Positions 9,961 through 18,954 of a stretch of DNA of 64,000 nucleotides are shown piece after piece. The notes under the pieces were generated by a model, which ran no database searches, had not been told where the DNA came from, and was given only the letters and a program-made list of their open reading frames with translations. A program made the translations under genes and the position numbers. This stretch comes from Variovorax paradoxus. GTDB taxonomy: Bacteria > Pseudomonadota > Gammaproteobacteria > Burkholderiales > Burkholderiaceae_C. Position 1 is the stretch's first letter. Each line of letters starts with the position of its first letter. The stretch covers positions 3,227,001 through 3,291,000 of the forward strand of contig NZ_CP045644.1 of NCBI RefSeq assembly GCF_009498455.1, read 5' to 3'.

Positions 9961-11463
9961 ATGTGTGGAATCGTCGGCGTTGTCAGCAACGCACCCGTCA
10001 ACCAGCTGCTCTATGACGCGCTGCTGCTGCTGCAGCACCGTGGCCAGGACGCGGCCGGCATCGTGACCTTGCTGGAACGCAAGTTCTTCATGCACAAGGC
10101 CAAGGGCATGGTGCGCGACGTGTTCCGCACCCGCAACATGCGTGCGCTGCCGGGCAACGTGGGCCTGGGCCAGGTGCGCTACCCGACCGCGGGCAACGCC
10201 TACAGCGAAGAAGAGGCGCAGCCCTTCTACGTGAATGCGCCTTTCGGCATCGTGCTCGTGCACAACGGCAACCTGACCAACGCGCATGCCCTGCGTGCGG
10301 AGCTGTTCTCCACCGACCACCGCCACACCAACACCGAGAGCGACTCCGAAGTGCTGCTCAACGTGCTGGCCCACGAAATCGAGCGTTCATCGCGCGGCGT
10401 GCCGCTGCACCCGGCCGAGGTCTTCGCCGCCGTCAAGAACGTCTACAAGCGCCTGCGCGGCTCGTACGCCGTGGTCTCGCTGATCGCCGGCCACGGCCTG
10501 CTGGCCTTCCGCGACCCCTACGGCATCCGCCCGCTGTGCATGGGCCGCAGCGCCGACGGTACCGTCATGGTGGCCAGCGAATCGGTCGCGCTCGAAGGCT
10601 CGGGCCACGTGTTCGAACGCAACATCGAGCCGGGCGAAGCCGTGTTCATCGACCTCGAAGGCAACGTGCACTCGATGCAGTGCGCCGAGGGCGCATCGCT
10701 CAACCCGTGCATCTTCGAGTTCGTGTACCTCGCGCGTCCCGACTCGGTGCTCGACGGCATCTCGGTCTACCAGGCACGCCTGAACCTCGGCGAAACGCTG
10801 GCCAAGCGCGTGGTCTCGACCGTGCCGCCAAACCAGATCGACGTGATCATTCCGATTCCCGAATCGAGCCGCCCGAGCGCCACGCAGCTCGCGCACCTGT
10901 TGGGCATTCCGTACCGCGAAGGCTTCGTGAAGAACCGCTACGTGGGTCGCACGTTCATCATGCCGGGGCAGGGCGTTCGCAAGAAGTCGGTACGCCAGAA
11001 GCTCAACGTGATCGCCAGCGAGTTCAAGGGCCGCAACGTGCTGCTGGTCGACGACTCGATCGTGCGCGGCACCACCAGCCGCGAGATCGTGCAGATGGCG
11101 CGCGACGCCGGTGCCCGCAAGGTCTACCTGGCCAGCGCCGCACCGCCGGTGCGCTACCCCAACGTCTACGGCATCGACATGCCAACCAAGGACGAACTCG
11201 TGGCGCACGACCGCACCGTCGAGGAAATCCGCGAACTCATCGGCTGCGACGCGCTGATCTACCAGGACGTCGACGCCATGAAGCGCGCCATCGGTTCGCT
11301 CAACCCGAAGCTTGCCGGTTTCGATGCCTCGTGCTTCGACGGCGTGTACGTGACGGGTGACATCGACACCGAAGCCATCTCGCGCATGAACGGCAACCGT
11401 CCGCGCATCGAGGAAAACGAAGAAGACGCTTCGCGCCTCGCCCTGCCGAACCCCAGCGAGTAA
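9961..11463 (+). CDS. purF: Amidophosphoribosyltransferase PurF
   Basis: First committed step of purine synthesis: glutamine plus PRPP gives phosphoribosylamine. After removal of Met1, Cys2 (MCGIVGVVS) is the N-terminal nucleophile of the Ntn glutaminase domain. The C-terminal phosphoribosyltransferase domain has the PRPP loop VLLVDDSIVRGTTS. The length of 500 residues is normal. The neighbouring cvpA upstream and metZ downstream fit the common Burkholderiales order. Confidence 0.97.
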   Translation: MCGIVGVVSNAPVNQLLYDALLLLQHRGQDAAGIVTLLERKFFMHKAKGMVRDVFRTRNMRALPGNVGLGQVRYPTAGNAYSEEEAQPFYVNAPFGIVLVHNGNLTNAHALRAELFSTDHRHTNTESDSEVLLNVLAHEIERSSRGVPLHPAEVFAAVKNVYKRLRGSYAVVSLIAGHGLLAFRDPYGIRPLCMGRSADGTVMVASESVALEGSGHVFERNIEPGEAVFIDLEGNVHSMQCAEGASLNPCIFEFVYLARPDSVLDGISVYQARLNLGETLAKRVVSTVPPNQIDVIIPIPESSRPSATQLAHLLGIPYREGFVKNRYVGRTFIMPGQGVRKKSVRQKLNVIASEFKGRNVLLVDDSIVRGTTSREIVQMARDAGARKVYLASAAPPVRYPNVYGIDMPTKDELVAHDRTVEEIRELIGCDALIYQDVDAMKRAIGSLNPKLAGFDASCFDGVYVTGDIDTEAISRMNGNRPRIEENEEDASRLALPNPSE

Positions 11464-11487
11464 AAAAAGAAAGAAGAGAGGGCCGAC

Positions 11488-12711
11488 GTGAGCGACAACG
11501 AACGCACCCTGCCGCCCGGCCTGCACCGCGACACCCTCGCGCTGCGCACCGGCCTGGCACCCAGCCAGCACGGCGAGCACTCGGAGGCTCTGTTCCTCAC
11601 GAGCGGCTTCGTGCAGCCCGACGCCGAAACCTCGGCCCGCCGCTTCGCCGGCACCGAGGCCGGTTTCACCTACTCGCGCACGTCGAACCCCACGGTCGCC
11701 AGCTTCGAGCAGCGCCTGGCCGCGCTCGAAGGCACCGAGGCCGCCATCGGCGCCTCGACCGGCATGGGCGCGATCCTCATGATGTGCATGGGCCTGCTCA
11801 AGGCCGGCGATCACGTGATCTGCTCGCGCTCGGTGTTCGGCTCCACGCTGAACCTGTTCGGCAAGGAGTTCGCCAAGTTCGGCGTCGAGACCACCTTTGT
11901 CTCGCAGACCGACGTGACCGAATGGCGCGCGGCGCTCAAGCCCAACACCAAGCTGCTGTTCGCCGAGACCCCGACCAACCCGCTCACGGAAGTCTGCGAC
12001 ATCCAGGCGCTGGCCGACCTGGCCCACGGCGCGGGCGCCTTGCTCGCGGTCGACAACTGCTTCTGCACGCCGATCCTGCAGCGCCCCGCCGAACTGGGCG
12101 CGGATCTCATCATCCATTCGGGCACCAAGTACCTCGACGGCCAGGGCCGCGTGATGGCGGGCGCGATCTGTGGTCCGTCGAAGCTCATCGTCGACGTCTT
12201 CGGCCCCGTGGTGCGCACCGCCGGCATGGCGCTGTCGCCATTCAATGCATGGGTCGTGCTCAAGGGCATGGAAACGCTCGGCATCCGCATGAAGGCGCAA
12301 TGCGCAAATGCAATGGCCGTGGCGCAGTGGCTCGAGCAGCAGCCCGCGGTTGCACGCGTGTACTACCCCGGTCTTGCCTCGCATGAACAGCACGAACTCG
12401 CGATGCGCCAGCAGTCGGGGCAGGGCGGGGCGGTGGTGTCGTTCGACGTGGTCGGCGACACGCCCGAAGCCGCGCGCGCCAACGCCTTCCACGTGATCAA
12501 CAGCACGCGCGTGGTGAGCATCGCCACCAACCTCGGCGACACCAAGACCATCATCACGCATCCCGGCACGACCTCGCATGGCCGTCTCACCGAGGTGCAG
12601 CGCCAGGCCGCCGGCATCAGCCAGGGGCTGATTCGCCTCGCGGTCGGCCTCGAATACATCGACGACATCACGGCCGACATTTCGCGCGGCCTGAGCACCC
12701 TGACATCCTGA
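11488..12711 (+). CDS. metZ: O-succinylhomoserine sulfhydrylase MetZ
   Basis: PLP enzyme that makes homocysteine from O-succinylhomoserine and sulfide in methionine synthesis. The 407-residue protein has the Cys/Met-metabolism fold: YSRTSNPTV near the N-terminus, the [10 protein letters not shown] segment, and the PLP lysine in [12 protein letters not shown]. This pattern fits MetZ better than cystathionine gamma-synthase. The GTG start at 11488 follows a purine-rich AGAAGAGAGGG site. The gap to purF is 24 nt and to gltX 11 nt, suggesting one transcript. Confidence 0.92.
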   Translation: MSDNERTLPPGLHRDTLALRTGLAPSQHGEHSEALFLTSGFVQPDAETSARRFAGTEAGFTYSRTSNPTVASFEQRLAALEGTEAAIGASTGMGAILMMCMGLLKAGDHVICSRSVFGSTLNLFGKEFAKFGVETTFVSQTDVTEWRAALKPNTKLLFAETPTNPLTEVCDIQALADLAHGAGALLAVDNCFCTPILQRPAELGADLIIHSGTKYLDGQGRVMAGAICGPSKLIVDVFGPVVRTAGMALSPFNAWVVLKGMETLGIRMKAQCANAMAVAQWLEQQPAVARVYYPGLASHEQHELAMRQQSGQGGAVVSFDVVGDTPEAARANAFHVINSTRVVSIATNLGDTKTIITHPGTTSHGRLTEVQRQAAGISQGLIRLAVGLEYIDDITADISRGLSTLTS

Positions 12712-12722
12712 TTCTTCATTTC

Positions 12723-14111
12723 ATGACCGGCAAAGTTCGCACCCGCATCGCACCGTCTCCCACCGGCTTTCTTCACCTGGGCACGGCGCGCACCGCACTC
12801 TATTCGTGGGCCTATGCGCGCCACCACGGCGGCGAGTTCGTGCTGCGCATCGAGGACACCGACGTGGCCCGTTCCACGCAGGACTCGACCGACCAGATCC
12901 TTGCGTCGATGCACTGGCTGGGCCTCGACTACGACGAAGGTCCGATCTACCAGATGCAGCGCCTCGAGCGCTACCGCGAAGTCATCGCGCAGATGCTCGC
13001 GGCCGGCACGGCCTACCACTGCTACTGCACGCCGGCCGAGCTCGATGAGATGCGCGAAGCGCAACGCGCGCGCAACGAGAAGACGCTGTACGACCGCCGC
13101 TGGCGTCCGGCGCCGGGCAAGGTGCTGCCGCCCGTGCCCGAAGGCGTGCCGCCCGTGGTGCGCTTCTGCAATCCGCCCGAAGGCGACGTGACGTGGAACG
13201 ACCTCGTCAAGGGCGAGATCACCATCAACAACCGCGAGATCGACGACCTCATCATCCTGCGTCCTGATGGTGTGCCGACCTACAACTTTGCGGTGGTGGT
13301 CGACGACTGGGACATGAACATCACGCACGTGTTCCGCGGCGACGAGCACATCAACAACACGCCGTGGCAGATCAACATCTTCCGCGCGCTCGGCGCACCG
13401 CTGCCTCAGTTCGGCCACGTGCCCGTGATCCTCGGCGACGACGGACAGAAGCTCTCCAAGCGCCGCGGCGCCGTGAGCGTTACCGCCTACGAAGACAACG
13501 GTTACCTGCCCGAAGCCATGCTCAATTACCTCGCGCGCCTCGGCTGGAGCCACGGCGACGACGAGCTGTTCACGCGCGAGCAGATGGTGAGCTGGTTCGA
13601 CGGCACGCACCTCTCGAAGAGCCCCGCGCAGTGGGATGCAGCCAAGCTCGCGTGGGTGAACGCGCAGTACATCAAGGCCAAGAGCGGCGACGAACTCGCA
13701 CCGCTTGTTGCAGCGCAGTTGCAAAAGCGAGGCATCGTCGCCGACGCGCGTTTGCCTGCGATCTGCGCACTGTTCAAAGACCGCTGCGATACGACTGTGG
13801 CGCTCGCTGGTTGGGCTGCGGCCTTTTATGCAGACATCGAAGTGAGCGATGCAGACCGCGCGCAGCACATCACCGATGCAGTGAAGCCTGCGATCGCAAC
13901 GCTCGTTGAAAAATTGATGACGGTCGCCTGGGAGAGGGCCGCAATCGCAGTTATGATCAAGGAAGTCCTCGCGACACACGCGCTGAAAATGCCCGTGTTA
14001 GCGATGCCAGTACGAGTGCTTGTGATGGGAACATCGCAGACACCGTCCCTCGATTCAGTGCTCGAAATTTTTTCCCGCGAAAAAGTTATCGAGCGATTGA
14101 AAAAGGCCTGA
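12723..14111 (+). CDS. gltX: Glutamate-tRNA ligase
   Basis: Class I aminoacyl-tRNA synthetase that charges tRNA-Glu. The HIGH-like motif appears in [15 protein letters not shown] near the N-terminus and the KMSKS-like motif as QKLSKRRGA around residue 245. The length of 462 residues is normal. The last 130 codons use less GC-rich codons than the rest. The gene is followed directly by a tRNA cluster that includes tRNA-Glu, the substrate of this enzyme. Confidence 0.96.
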   Translation: MTGKVRTRIAPSPTGFLHLGTARTALYSWAYARHHGGEFVLRIEDTDVARSTQDSTDQILASMHWLGLDYDEGPIYQMQRLERYREVIAQMLAAGTAYHCYCTPAELDEMREAQRARNEKTLYDRRWRPAPGKVLPPVPEGVPPVVRFCNPPEGDVTWNDLVKGEITINNREIDDLIILRPDGVPTYNFAVVVDDWDMNITHVFRGDEHINNTPWQINIFRALGAPLPQFGHVPVILGDDGQKLSKRRGAVSVTAYEDNGYLPEAMLNYLARLGWSHGDDELFTREQMVSWFDGTHLSKSPAQWDAAKLAWVNAQYIKAKSGDELAPLVAAQLQKRGIVADARLPAICALFKDRCDTTVALAGWAAAFYADIEVSDADRAQHITDAVKPAIATLVEKLMTVAWERAAIAVMIKEVLATHALKMPVLAMPVRVLVMGTSQTPSLDSVLEIFSREKVIERLKKA

Positions 14112-14127
14112 AAAATCGGGCTATAAT
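14097..14127 (+). promoter_or_regulatory. Probable sigma-70 promoter of the tRNA cluster
   Basis: The perfect -10 hexamer TATAAT (14122-14127) lies 20 nt before tRNA-Ala. TTGAAA at 14097-14102 inside the end of gltX can serve as the -35 element, though the spacer of 19 nt is long. Confidence 0.6.
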
Positions 14128-14147
14128 TCGAGGCTCGACACCCACAC

Positions 14148-14223
<76 letters not shown>

Positions 14224-14274
14224 TCAAAGTGTCGAGAAGGTTAGAGATGCTGATCGCAGCACGTCCAAGGTTTT

Positions 14275-14350
14275 GACCCTATCGTCTAGAGGCCTAGGAC
14301 ACCACCCTTTCACGGTGGCTACCGGGGTTCGAATCCCCGTAGGGTCGCCA
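14275..14350 (+). tRNA. tRNA-Glu (anticodon TTC)
   Basis: The 76-nt cloverleaf includes an encoded CCA. The acceptor is GACCCTA with TAGGGTC, the anticodon arm is CCACC-CTTTCAC-GGTGG, and the T arm is CGGGGTTCGAATCCCCG. It lies just downstream of gltX. Confidence 0.96.
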
Positions 14351-14420
14351 GTTTCACTTCGGTGAAGCAGGCACGAGTTGTCAACACTCGGTTCCGCAAG
14401 GAGCGAACGTTGATCTACCA

Positions 14421-14497
14421 GGAGTGGTAGTTCAGTTGGTTAGAATACCGGCCTGTCACGCCGGGGGTCGCGGGTTCGAGTCCCGTCCACTCCGCCA
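14421..14497 (+). tRNA. tRNA-Asp (anticodon GTC)
   Basis: The 77-nt cloverleaf includes an encoded CCA. The acceptor is GGAGTGG with CCACTCC, the anticodon arm is CCGGC-CTGTCAC-GCCGG, and the T arm is GCGGGTTCGAGTCCCGT. It marks the left edge of the accessory region. Confidence 0.96.
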
Positions 14498-14504
14498 CAA
14501 ACAT

Positions 14505-14541
14505 AAGCGCCATGCGGTTTACAGCTGCATGGCGCTTTTTT
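14505..14541 (+). terminator. Rho-independent terminator of the tRNA cluster
   Basis: A perfect 11-bp stem (AAGCGCCATGC at 14505-14515 with its complement at 14527-14537) and an 11-nt loop are followed by a run of six T at 14536-14541. Confidence 0.92.
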
Positions 14542-14673
14542 ACTCCCTTTCCTACCCCCTTTTTGAGCTGGACTGGCTTGGATGGGGTTGGACGACAAGG
14601 TAGTAAAAAAGTTAGGTTGCGGGGCGGGTTGGGCGCGGTAGGAATTGCGCGCAGCAGGCTGTACTGTCTGGGA

Positions 14674-15141
14674 ATGCCCCAGGAAAACACCACCGAGATG
14701 CAAACCCCGACAGCAGAAGGAACGGGAACACGCCGACAGCGCAAGGCTCGCAGGCGCCGAGAGGAGCCGGATGTGTTGCCGGTCGGTCGCGGAACGCGAC
14801 ATCTCATGCCGGAGTCGCTACGGCACATGCAAGAGCTCTTCGAGCTACTCCCCCGCTTGAAGCTGGACGCCAACGGAGATCCCGACCCGCGAGCTACCGA
14901 TGGCGCAGTTCTGAATGGGCTTATTCTGCACGCGCAAGCTGCGGCTGCCGCCATGAACTTGGGCATGTCGGCGGTAGGTTCCATGATGGCCTATGCCGCG
15001 CCAGAGTGCGAGGACAAGACGATCAGCTCCGACGCGATCGAGGCGCTTGGCTGGTTGCTCGCGGAACTCGGCGCCATCACGGCGCTCATGATTCGCCTGG
15101 CCGCGCTCTGCAAGCCAGTTTCGGGGCAGGCTGCGCACTGA
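14674..15141 (+). CDS. Hypothetical protein, first gene of the accessory region
   Basis: The 155-residue protein is not recognised. It has an Arg-rich stretch near residues 18-30 (TRRQRKARRRREE), then a mostly helical, Ala/Leu-rich C-terminal half (LILHAQAAAAAMNLGMSAVG and DAIEALGWLLAELGAITALMIRLAAL). The ATG at 14674 is preferred over the longer frame from 14512, which overlaps the tRNA terminator. It is the first gene after tRNA-Asp and lies beside a radC pseudogene. This setting is common in mobile islands, where such small genes are poorly conserved. Confidence 0.6.
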   Translation: MPQENTTEMQTPTAEGTGTRRQRKARRRREEPDVLPVGRGTRHLMPESLRHMQELFELLPRLKLDANGDPDPRATDGAVLNGLILHAQAAAAAMNLGMSAVGSMMAYAAPECEDKTISSDAIEALGWLLAELGAITALMIRLAALCKPVSGQAAH

Positions 15142-15210
15142 CCGCGCGGAGCAAGGCGCCGCGTGGGTTGATCGACATTTGCGCCTCCGAATTCCCGCCC
15201 CTGATACCAA

Positions 15211-15845
15211 TTGCTGGACAGCAGTGCGAGTGCGCTCTCCGACTGCGACCTCTTGGCCATCGTGCTCCTCACGGGCGCACCCGGAAAAAACGTTCGAGCG
15301 TTGGCGCGCGGATTGTTGGATGAGTTCGGTGACCGCGCGGGCCTCCTGTATGTGTCACCCGATCAACTCGCGCAGGTCGAGGGCTTGCGTCCTTCTTCCC
15401 GACGCGCAGAGTTGGTGACCGTGCTGGAGTTGGCGCGACGCGCGCTGTCCCAGAAGCTGCGCGAGAAGCCGATGCTGAGCACATCGAATACGGTGAAGAA
15501 GTTCCTGCAATTGCATCCGCGGCGCATCGACCACGAAGTGTTCGCCGTGACACTTCTGCGCTCGCAACAACAGTTCATCGAAATGAAGGTGCTGTTTCGC
15601 GGCACCTTGATCCAGACGGCGGTCCATCCGCGCGAGGCCGTGAAGAGGGCGATGGGAGCAACGCGGCAACCGTGGTGCTCACTCACAACTATCCCCGCGG
15701 AAACGTGCAGCTCTTCCAGAGCCGATGAGACGATCACACACGCAAGATCGATGAGCCGCTGCGCTTGATCAACGTGAGCGTTCTCGACCATGTCGTCGTT
15801 GCACGAGGCGCGGCGTACTCGATGGCGGAGATGGGAATCTTGTAG
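15211..15845 (+). pseudogene. radC: radC pseudogene (JAMM/MPN domain, at least three frameshifts)
   Basis: A RadC (DUF2466, JAB-domain) gene broken into alternating frames. The N-terminal UPF0758-type part (ALSDCDLLAIVLLTGAPGKN) and the start of the JAMM domain (DHEVFAVTLLRSQQQFIE, HPREAVKRAM) are in frame 1 from the TTG at 15211. Near 15656 the homology moves to another frame (NAATVVLTHNYPRGNVQ), near 15700 back to frame 1 (SRADETIT), and near 15742 again to the other frame (KIDEPLRLINVSVLDHVVVA to EMGIL, stop at 15845). The metal-binding HxH-PSG element reads HNYPRG, so His to Tyr and Ser to Arg are also changed. RadC-like genes are frequent cargo of phages and islands. Confidence 0.85.
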
Positions 15846-16247
15846 CGAAGGTGTTGAGCACGCACCGTTGCGTCTCCCCGCGTTCGAGGCGCGCCCACCA
15901 TCGGATCGCGTCGACGCGAAAACAACTTCAAAAAAACCGCACAACCAGGCATGCGTGCATCGGCACGAAATGCGCTGACGTGGTTGCGCGCGCGTTCGAT
16001 GCGCGCCGAAATCACCATCCGTTTTCAACGCGAATCGCACACGCTGGTCGCATCCCACGAGCGCAAGGCACGCTGCGAACACCGATGTGATCGCAGCGCG
16101 TGCGCACAGCGTTGTGCCCGATCTCGCACGCGAAATTCGAGAGCGTCGAAGGCGCTGCGAGTGGGTCAAAAAATAAATCTGCGTTTCGGAACCTCAAACT
16201 GTAAATGGGGCGTGCTCCGAATTTCGGTGCGCACAAGAAGGTTTGAA
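15846..16247 (+). other. Intergenic stretch without recognised genes
   Basis: 402 nt between the radC remnant and the AlpA-type gene. It is rich in short GCGC/CGCG runs and contains AAAAAATAAAT at about 16171-16181, which could belong to a promoter for the downstream gene. No convincing coding frame or RNA is visible. Confidence 0.4.
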
Positions 16248-16541
16248 ATGAACGCAAATGAAATCGCAATTCCATCTGGCCCAACCGCTCCTGGCGGAAC
16301 ATCGCAGCACGAAGGGCTCCCGCCGTACCTGACCATTCGGCAGGTGAGCTCCGTGACGACGCTCGCGCGCAGCTCGATCTACAACCGCATGAGCGACGCG
16401 AAAGATCCGCTTCCTCGCCCCTTGCGCGCTGGGCGTCGCGTGATGTGGAGCAGGGACGAGGTACTCCGGTACATGAAAGAGCGCTCGCGCGAGCGAGATC
16501 GTGCGGTGGCACGTCGGCAGGCCGGACCCGACCTCTCGTAA
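16248..16541 (+). CDS. AlpA-type / HTH_17 DNA-binding regulator
   Basis: The 97-residue protein has a central helix-turn-helix: YLTIRQVSSVTTLARSSIYN followed by RPLRAGRRVMWSRDEVLRYM. This is the arrangement of AlpA/MerR-like excisionase-type regulators (HTH_17, PF05930), which control integrases or replication genes of prophages. The ATG at 16248 has an AAGAAGG ribosome site and agrees with the N-terminal leader MNANEIAIPSG. It lies 125 nt upstream of a filamentous-phage replication gene, separated from it by an iteron-like array, so it may regulate that gene. Confidence 0.8.
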   Translation: MNANEIAIPSGPTAPGGTSQHEGLPPYLTIRQVSSVTTLARSSIYNRMSDAKDPLPRPLRAGRRVMWSRDEVLRYMKERSRERDRAVARRQAGPDLS

Positions 16542-16554
16542 TACAGCGCATCCG

Positions 16555-16623
16555 TGCGTATGCGTACATGCGTACATGCGTGTATGCCAGTACCAATACA
16601 CGCATACGCAACGAGTACACGCA
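16555..16623. repeat. Iteron-like array of TGCGTA/TGCGTG units
   Basis: Seven short units lie in 69 nt: four in direct orientation (16555, 16561, 16569, 16577; TGCGTA, TGCGTACA twice, TGCGTGTA) and three in reverse (16597 TACACGCA, 16605 TACGCA, 16616 TACACGCA). TGCGTGTAT and ATACACGCA can pair as a 9-bp hairpin. It sits directly upstream of the gpII-type replication gene, so an origin or Rep operator is plausible. Confidence 0.65.
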
Positions 16624-16665
16624 TGCAATCAGTACAGATCAATCCAGAGATACGAATAGATCATC

Positions 16666-17724
16666 ATGAAGAAGAATGCAGACATTGATAGTGCGAAGGC
16701 AAAGAGATTCCAGTCTTCGTTGTTCGATACGGTGAAGGTCAAAGTGCGGGTGAAGCACGAGAACCTCTACCTGCTGCGGCAGCAGCATCCAAAGCGCATC
16801 TTTCACAACGATGGGCACTACAAGGTGCGCGGAAAACACAAGGGCACGTTCGCCACCATCGACAACGCCGACGGAGGCGAGGCACTGTACATCGAGGCCT
16901 CAATGCCGCGGTTCCTCACGGGCCAGAACCTCGTCGGACACGAAGACCTGATGGCAGGTGCAATCGAGATGATCGGCGCGGTGCTGCGCCGTGCTCGGAT
17001 CAGCCCGACGACCGAGGAGCAGCAAGCCTACCGTGCCGGTGACTTCGAGTTGCTGCGCGTCGACTACGCCAACCACCTTTGGTGTGGGTCGGCGAGGCGA
17101 GCCCAATACTTCATGGCCGCGCTGCGGCGCCACACTGTCGCCAGGTCCCAGGACTACACGGCGTACAAGAAGGAAACGCTGTATTGGCGGCAGCACTCGT
17201 CGCGCCAGACCCTGAAGGCGTACGACAAGGGCAGGCAGATCGCGAAGAAGCCGATGGGACCCCGTGTGTACGCGGCCGCTGCGCTGACAAAGAGGGCCGC
17301 TGGGTTGATCCGGTTTGAACTCACGCTGCGCGCCGACGAACTGAAGCGGCTGGGGCTGCGTGATCCCTCCGCGTGGACGGCCGACGTAGCCCGTCGCATG
17401 CTCGACGAGAAGGTGAGGGAGGTGTTGCCCACCGAAGGCCGTGTGCCGAATGAGGTGCTGTTTGGCAAGCTCTCCCGGAGCTTGCGCCAGCGGCTGGAGC
17501 TGTGGCTGCGCGGTGGGACCAACGCCTTTACCGACTACCCGGGCTCGTTCGCCAAGAGCAAGAAGGAGGTGATGGAGAAGACCGGCATCGACATCATGTC
17601 CGTAGCGACGCCGGCGCAGCAGGCGCGCGCGTTCTGCACGTTGCGCGAGATGTTCGACGAAGGGTGGGGCTACCAGTGCTGGAAGGAGAAGTGGGAGAAG
17701 ATGAAGAGGGGGAAGAAGGAGTAG
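16666..17724 (+). CDS. Filamentous phage gpII/X-type replication initiation protein
   Basis: The 352-residue protein resembles the phage/plasmid replication protein II/X family (PF05144 and PF05155). Segments can be laid against M13 protein II: the IEASMPRFLTGQNLVGHEDL region matches the M13 KASPAKVLQGHNVFG region, LLRVDYANHLWCGSARRAQ fits ISRIDATFSAR, and AAGLIRFELTLRADELKRLGL fits ASGLVRFEARIKTRYLKSFGL. Family members nick the plus strand to start rolling-circle replication. The C-terminus is very basic (EKMKRGKKE). The gene is complete, but no coat, gpIII or Zot (gpI) genes follow, so this is an isolated inovirus-type or plasmid-type replication module. Confidence 0.82.
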   Translation: MKKNADIDSAKAKRFQSSLFDTVKVKVRVKHENLYLLRQQHPKRIFHNDGHYKVRGKHKGTFATIDNADGGEALYIEASMPRFLTGQNLVGHEDLMAGAIEMIGAVLRRARISPTTEEQQAYRAGDFELLRVDYANHLWCGSARRAQYFMAALRRHTVARSQDYTAYKKETLYWRQHSSRQTLKAYDKGRQIAKKPMGPRVYAAAALTKRAAGLIRFELTLRADELKRLGLRDPSAWTADVARRMLDEKVREVLPTEGRVPNEVLFGKLSRSLRQRLELWLRGGTNAFTDYPGSFAKSKKEVMEKTGIDIMSVATPAQQARAFCTLREMFDEGWGYQCWKEKWEKMKRGKKE

Positions 17725-17976
17725 GGGAGTCTGTGGCGGTGAGGAGGGCGACGACGAGGACAACGGCGGGAGGTGGGGCTTCGCCGCCTCCTGTCCGCGC
17801 TGCTCCCGTTCGTCGTTGCCTTCCCACTTCATGCCTTGTCCGGTGCTGGCGCGCGCAACTGAGAAACGGCGCGGGGCGCGGAGTTGTGCGCGCTGTTCCG
17901 CTTCTGCGCGGGCTTGCCCGTGCGTTTGCCTACCAATTTGTGCCAAGCTCGCGCGATTTGCACAACAGGAGGACAA
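17725..17976 (+). other. Intergenic stretch between replication gene and next CDS
   Basis: 252 nt without a convincing gene. The last part holds a strong AGGAGGA ribosome-binding site (17967-17973) for the next CDS, which decides its GTG start. Confidence 0.5.
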
Positions 17977-18756
17977 GTGAGCGCGGGAATGATGTACATC
18001 GCCAACTCGTTCAAGACGGTTGCTAGGACGCAAAGAGAACGGGGACGCTGGCCAGTAGACAACGATCCGCACTTCTGGTCGTCGCCGCCGACTTGGGGGA
18101 TCTGCCGCCCGGACCTGAGGAAGAAGGCGGCGCGCGGACAAACCATCTTCTTCGTGCTTTCCAAACACGCGCAGCACCCGCAGATGATCTTCGGCTACAT
18201 GAAGATCGAAGAGGTTGTGAGTCACTTGGCCGCATACCGCAAGCTGCCAGAGAAGCGTATGCGAGGGCTATGGCCTGACGGGAACATCATCGTGAATGCG
18301 GCCGGGGGCTACAACAGTCGGGATGGGGGCGTGCACGAGCACAACTTCCGAAAGATTCGCAGCAGGTACGCGGTTGGTGATCCGGCGGTATCACGATTCC
18401 TGACGCCGCAGCAGATCGCGGCGAAGGCACCGCAGTTCTTGGCCATCCTCAAGCAGATGTTCGGTGGAACGGGCGACCGCGCCATCGACTACATCTCGCG
18501 CGCGGGCAGGCAGGCGCTGACAGCGGAGCAGGTACAGGCGCTGAAGCGTTGGATCGACAGCGGGCTGCCGGACCACGACAGAGGCTTCGGCGGCGAAGAG
18601 GAGGCGCAGCCACACCGGGTGGTACGGCGCCGTTGCCAGCCTTCCATCTGCGTGCCAATGGGAGGTTGCGCGCCAACTACGTGTAGTCCAGGAAGCTGCG
18701 GTCTGCAGCTCGTCGGGCCAACGCCCCGCTGCTCACCGTGCGTGTGCCGCGCCTAG
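17977..18756 (+). CDS. Possible nucleotide-modification-associated (Nmad2-like) protein
   Basis: The 259-residue protein starts at GTG 17977 behind AGGAGGA; ATGs at 17989 and 17992 are alternatives. The N-terminal 150 residues (MYIANSFKTVARTQ, FWSSPPTWGICRPDLRKKA, GQTIFFVLSKHAQHPQMIFGYMKIEEV) have the look of Nmad2/PUA-like domains. These read or accompany modified nucleotides in phages and islands; this is a weak assignment made by eye. A helical segment follows (QIAAKAPQFLAILKQMF to QVQALKRWIDSGLPDHD). The last 50 residues are Cys/Pro/Arg-rich and look non-native, as if a frameshift near 18600 replaced the true end. Confidence 0.55.
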   Translation: MSAGMMYIANSFKTVARTQRERGRWPVDNDPHFWSSPPTWGICRPDLRKKAARGQTIFFVLSKHAQHPQMIFGYMKIEEVVSHLAAYRKLPEKRMRGLWPDGNIIVNAAGGYNSRDGGVHEHNFRKIRSRYAVGDPAVSRFLTPQQIAAKAPQFLAILKQMFGGTGDRAIDYISRAGRQALTAEQVQALKRWIDSGLPDHDRGFGGEEEAQPHRVVRRRCQPSICVPMGGCAPTTCSPGSCGLQLVGPTPRCSPCVCRA

Positions 18757-18954
18757 CCCCACGCCGGGGCCGCTTCAGAGGCTAGCGACTTTCATGCGCG
18801 TGCGCGTTGGCATGGCACGTCGATGCCTGCGCGGATCAAGGATCGGGAACGGGGCTCGCACCAGTGTTTAGTTTCATGCGCGCCCAACGGCAGCGAGTTT
18901 GATCGCGTGCCGCACCAGAGTCCGCGATACCTCGATCCGATTGGAGCCCTCTTC

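Noticed and set aside
10387..12579. 730-codon minus-strand open frame
   Set aside because: Antisense of purF and metZ; the His/Arg-rich translation has no domain.
16555..16623. CRISPR array
   Set aside because: Units are only 6-8 nt long and in both orientations with no equal spacers; this is iteron-like, not CRISPR.
16900..18225. 441-codon minus-strand frame over the Rep gene
   Set aside because: Ser/Pro/Leu-rich, no domain, fully antisense to the gpII-type gene.
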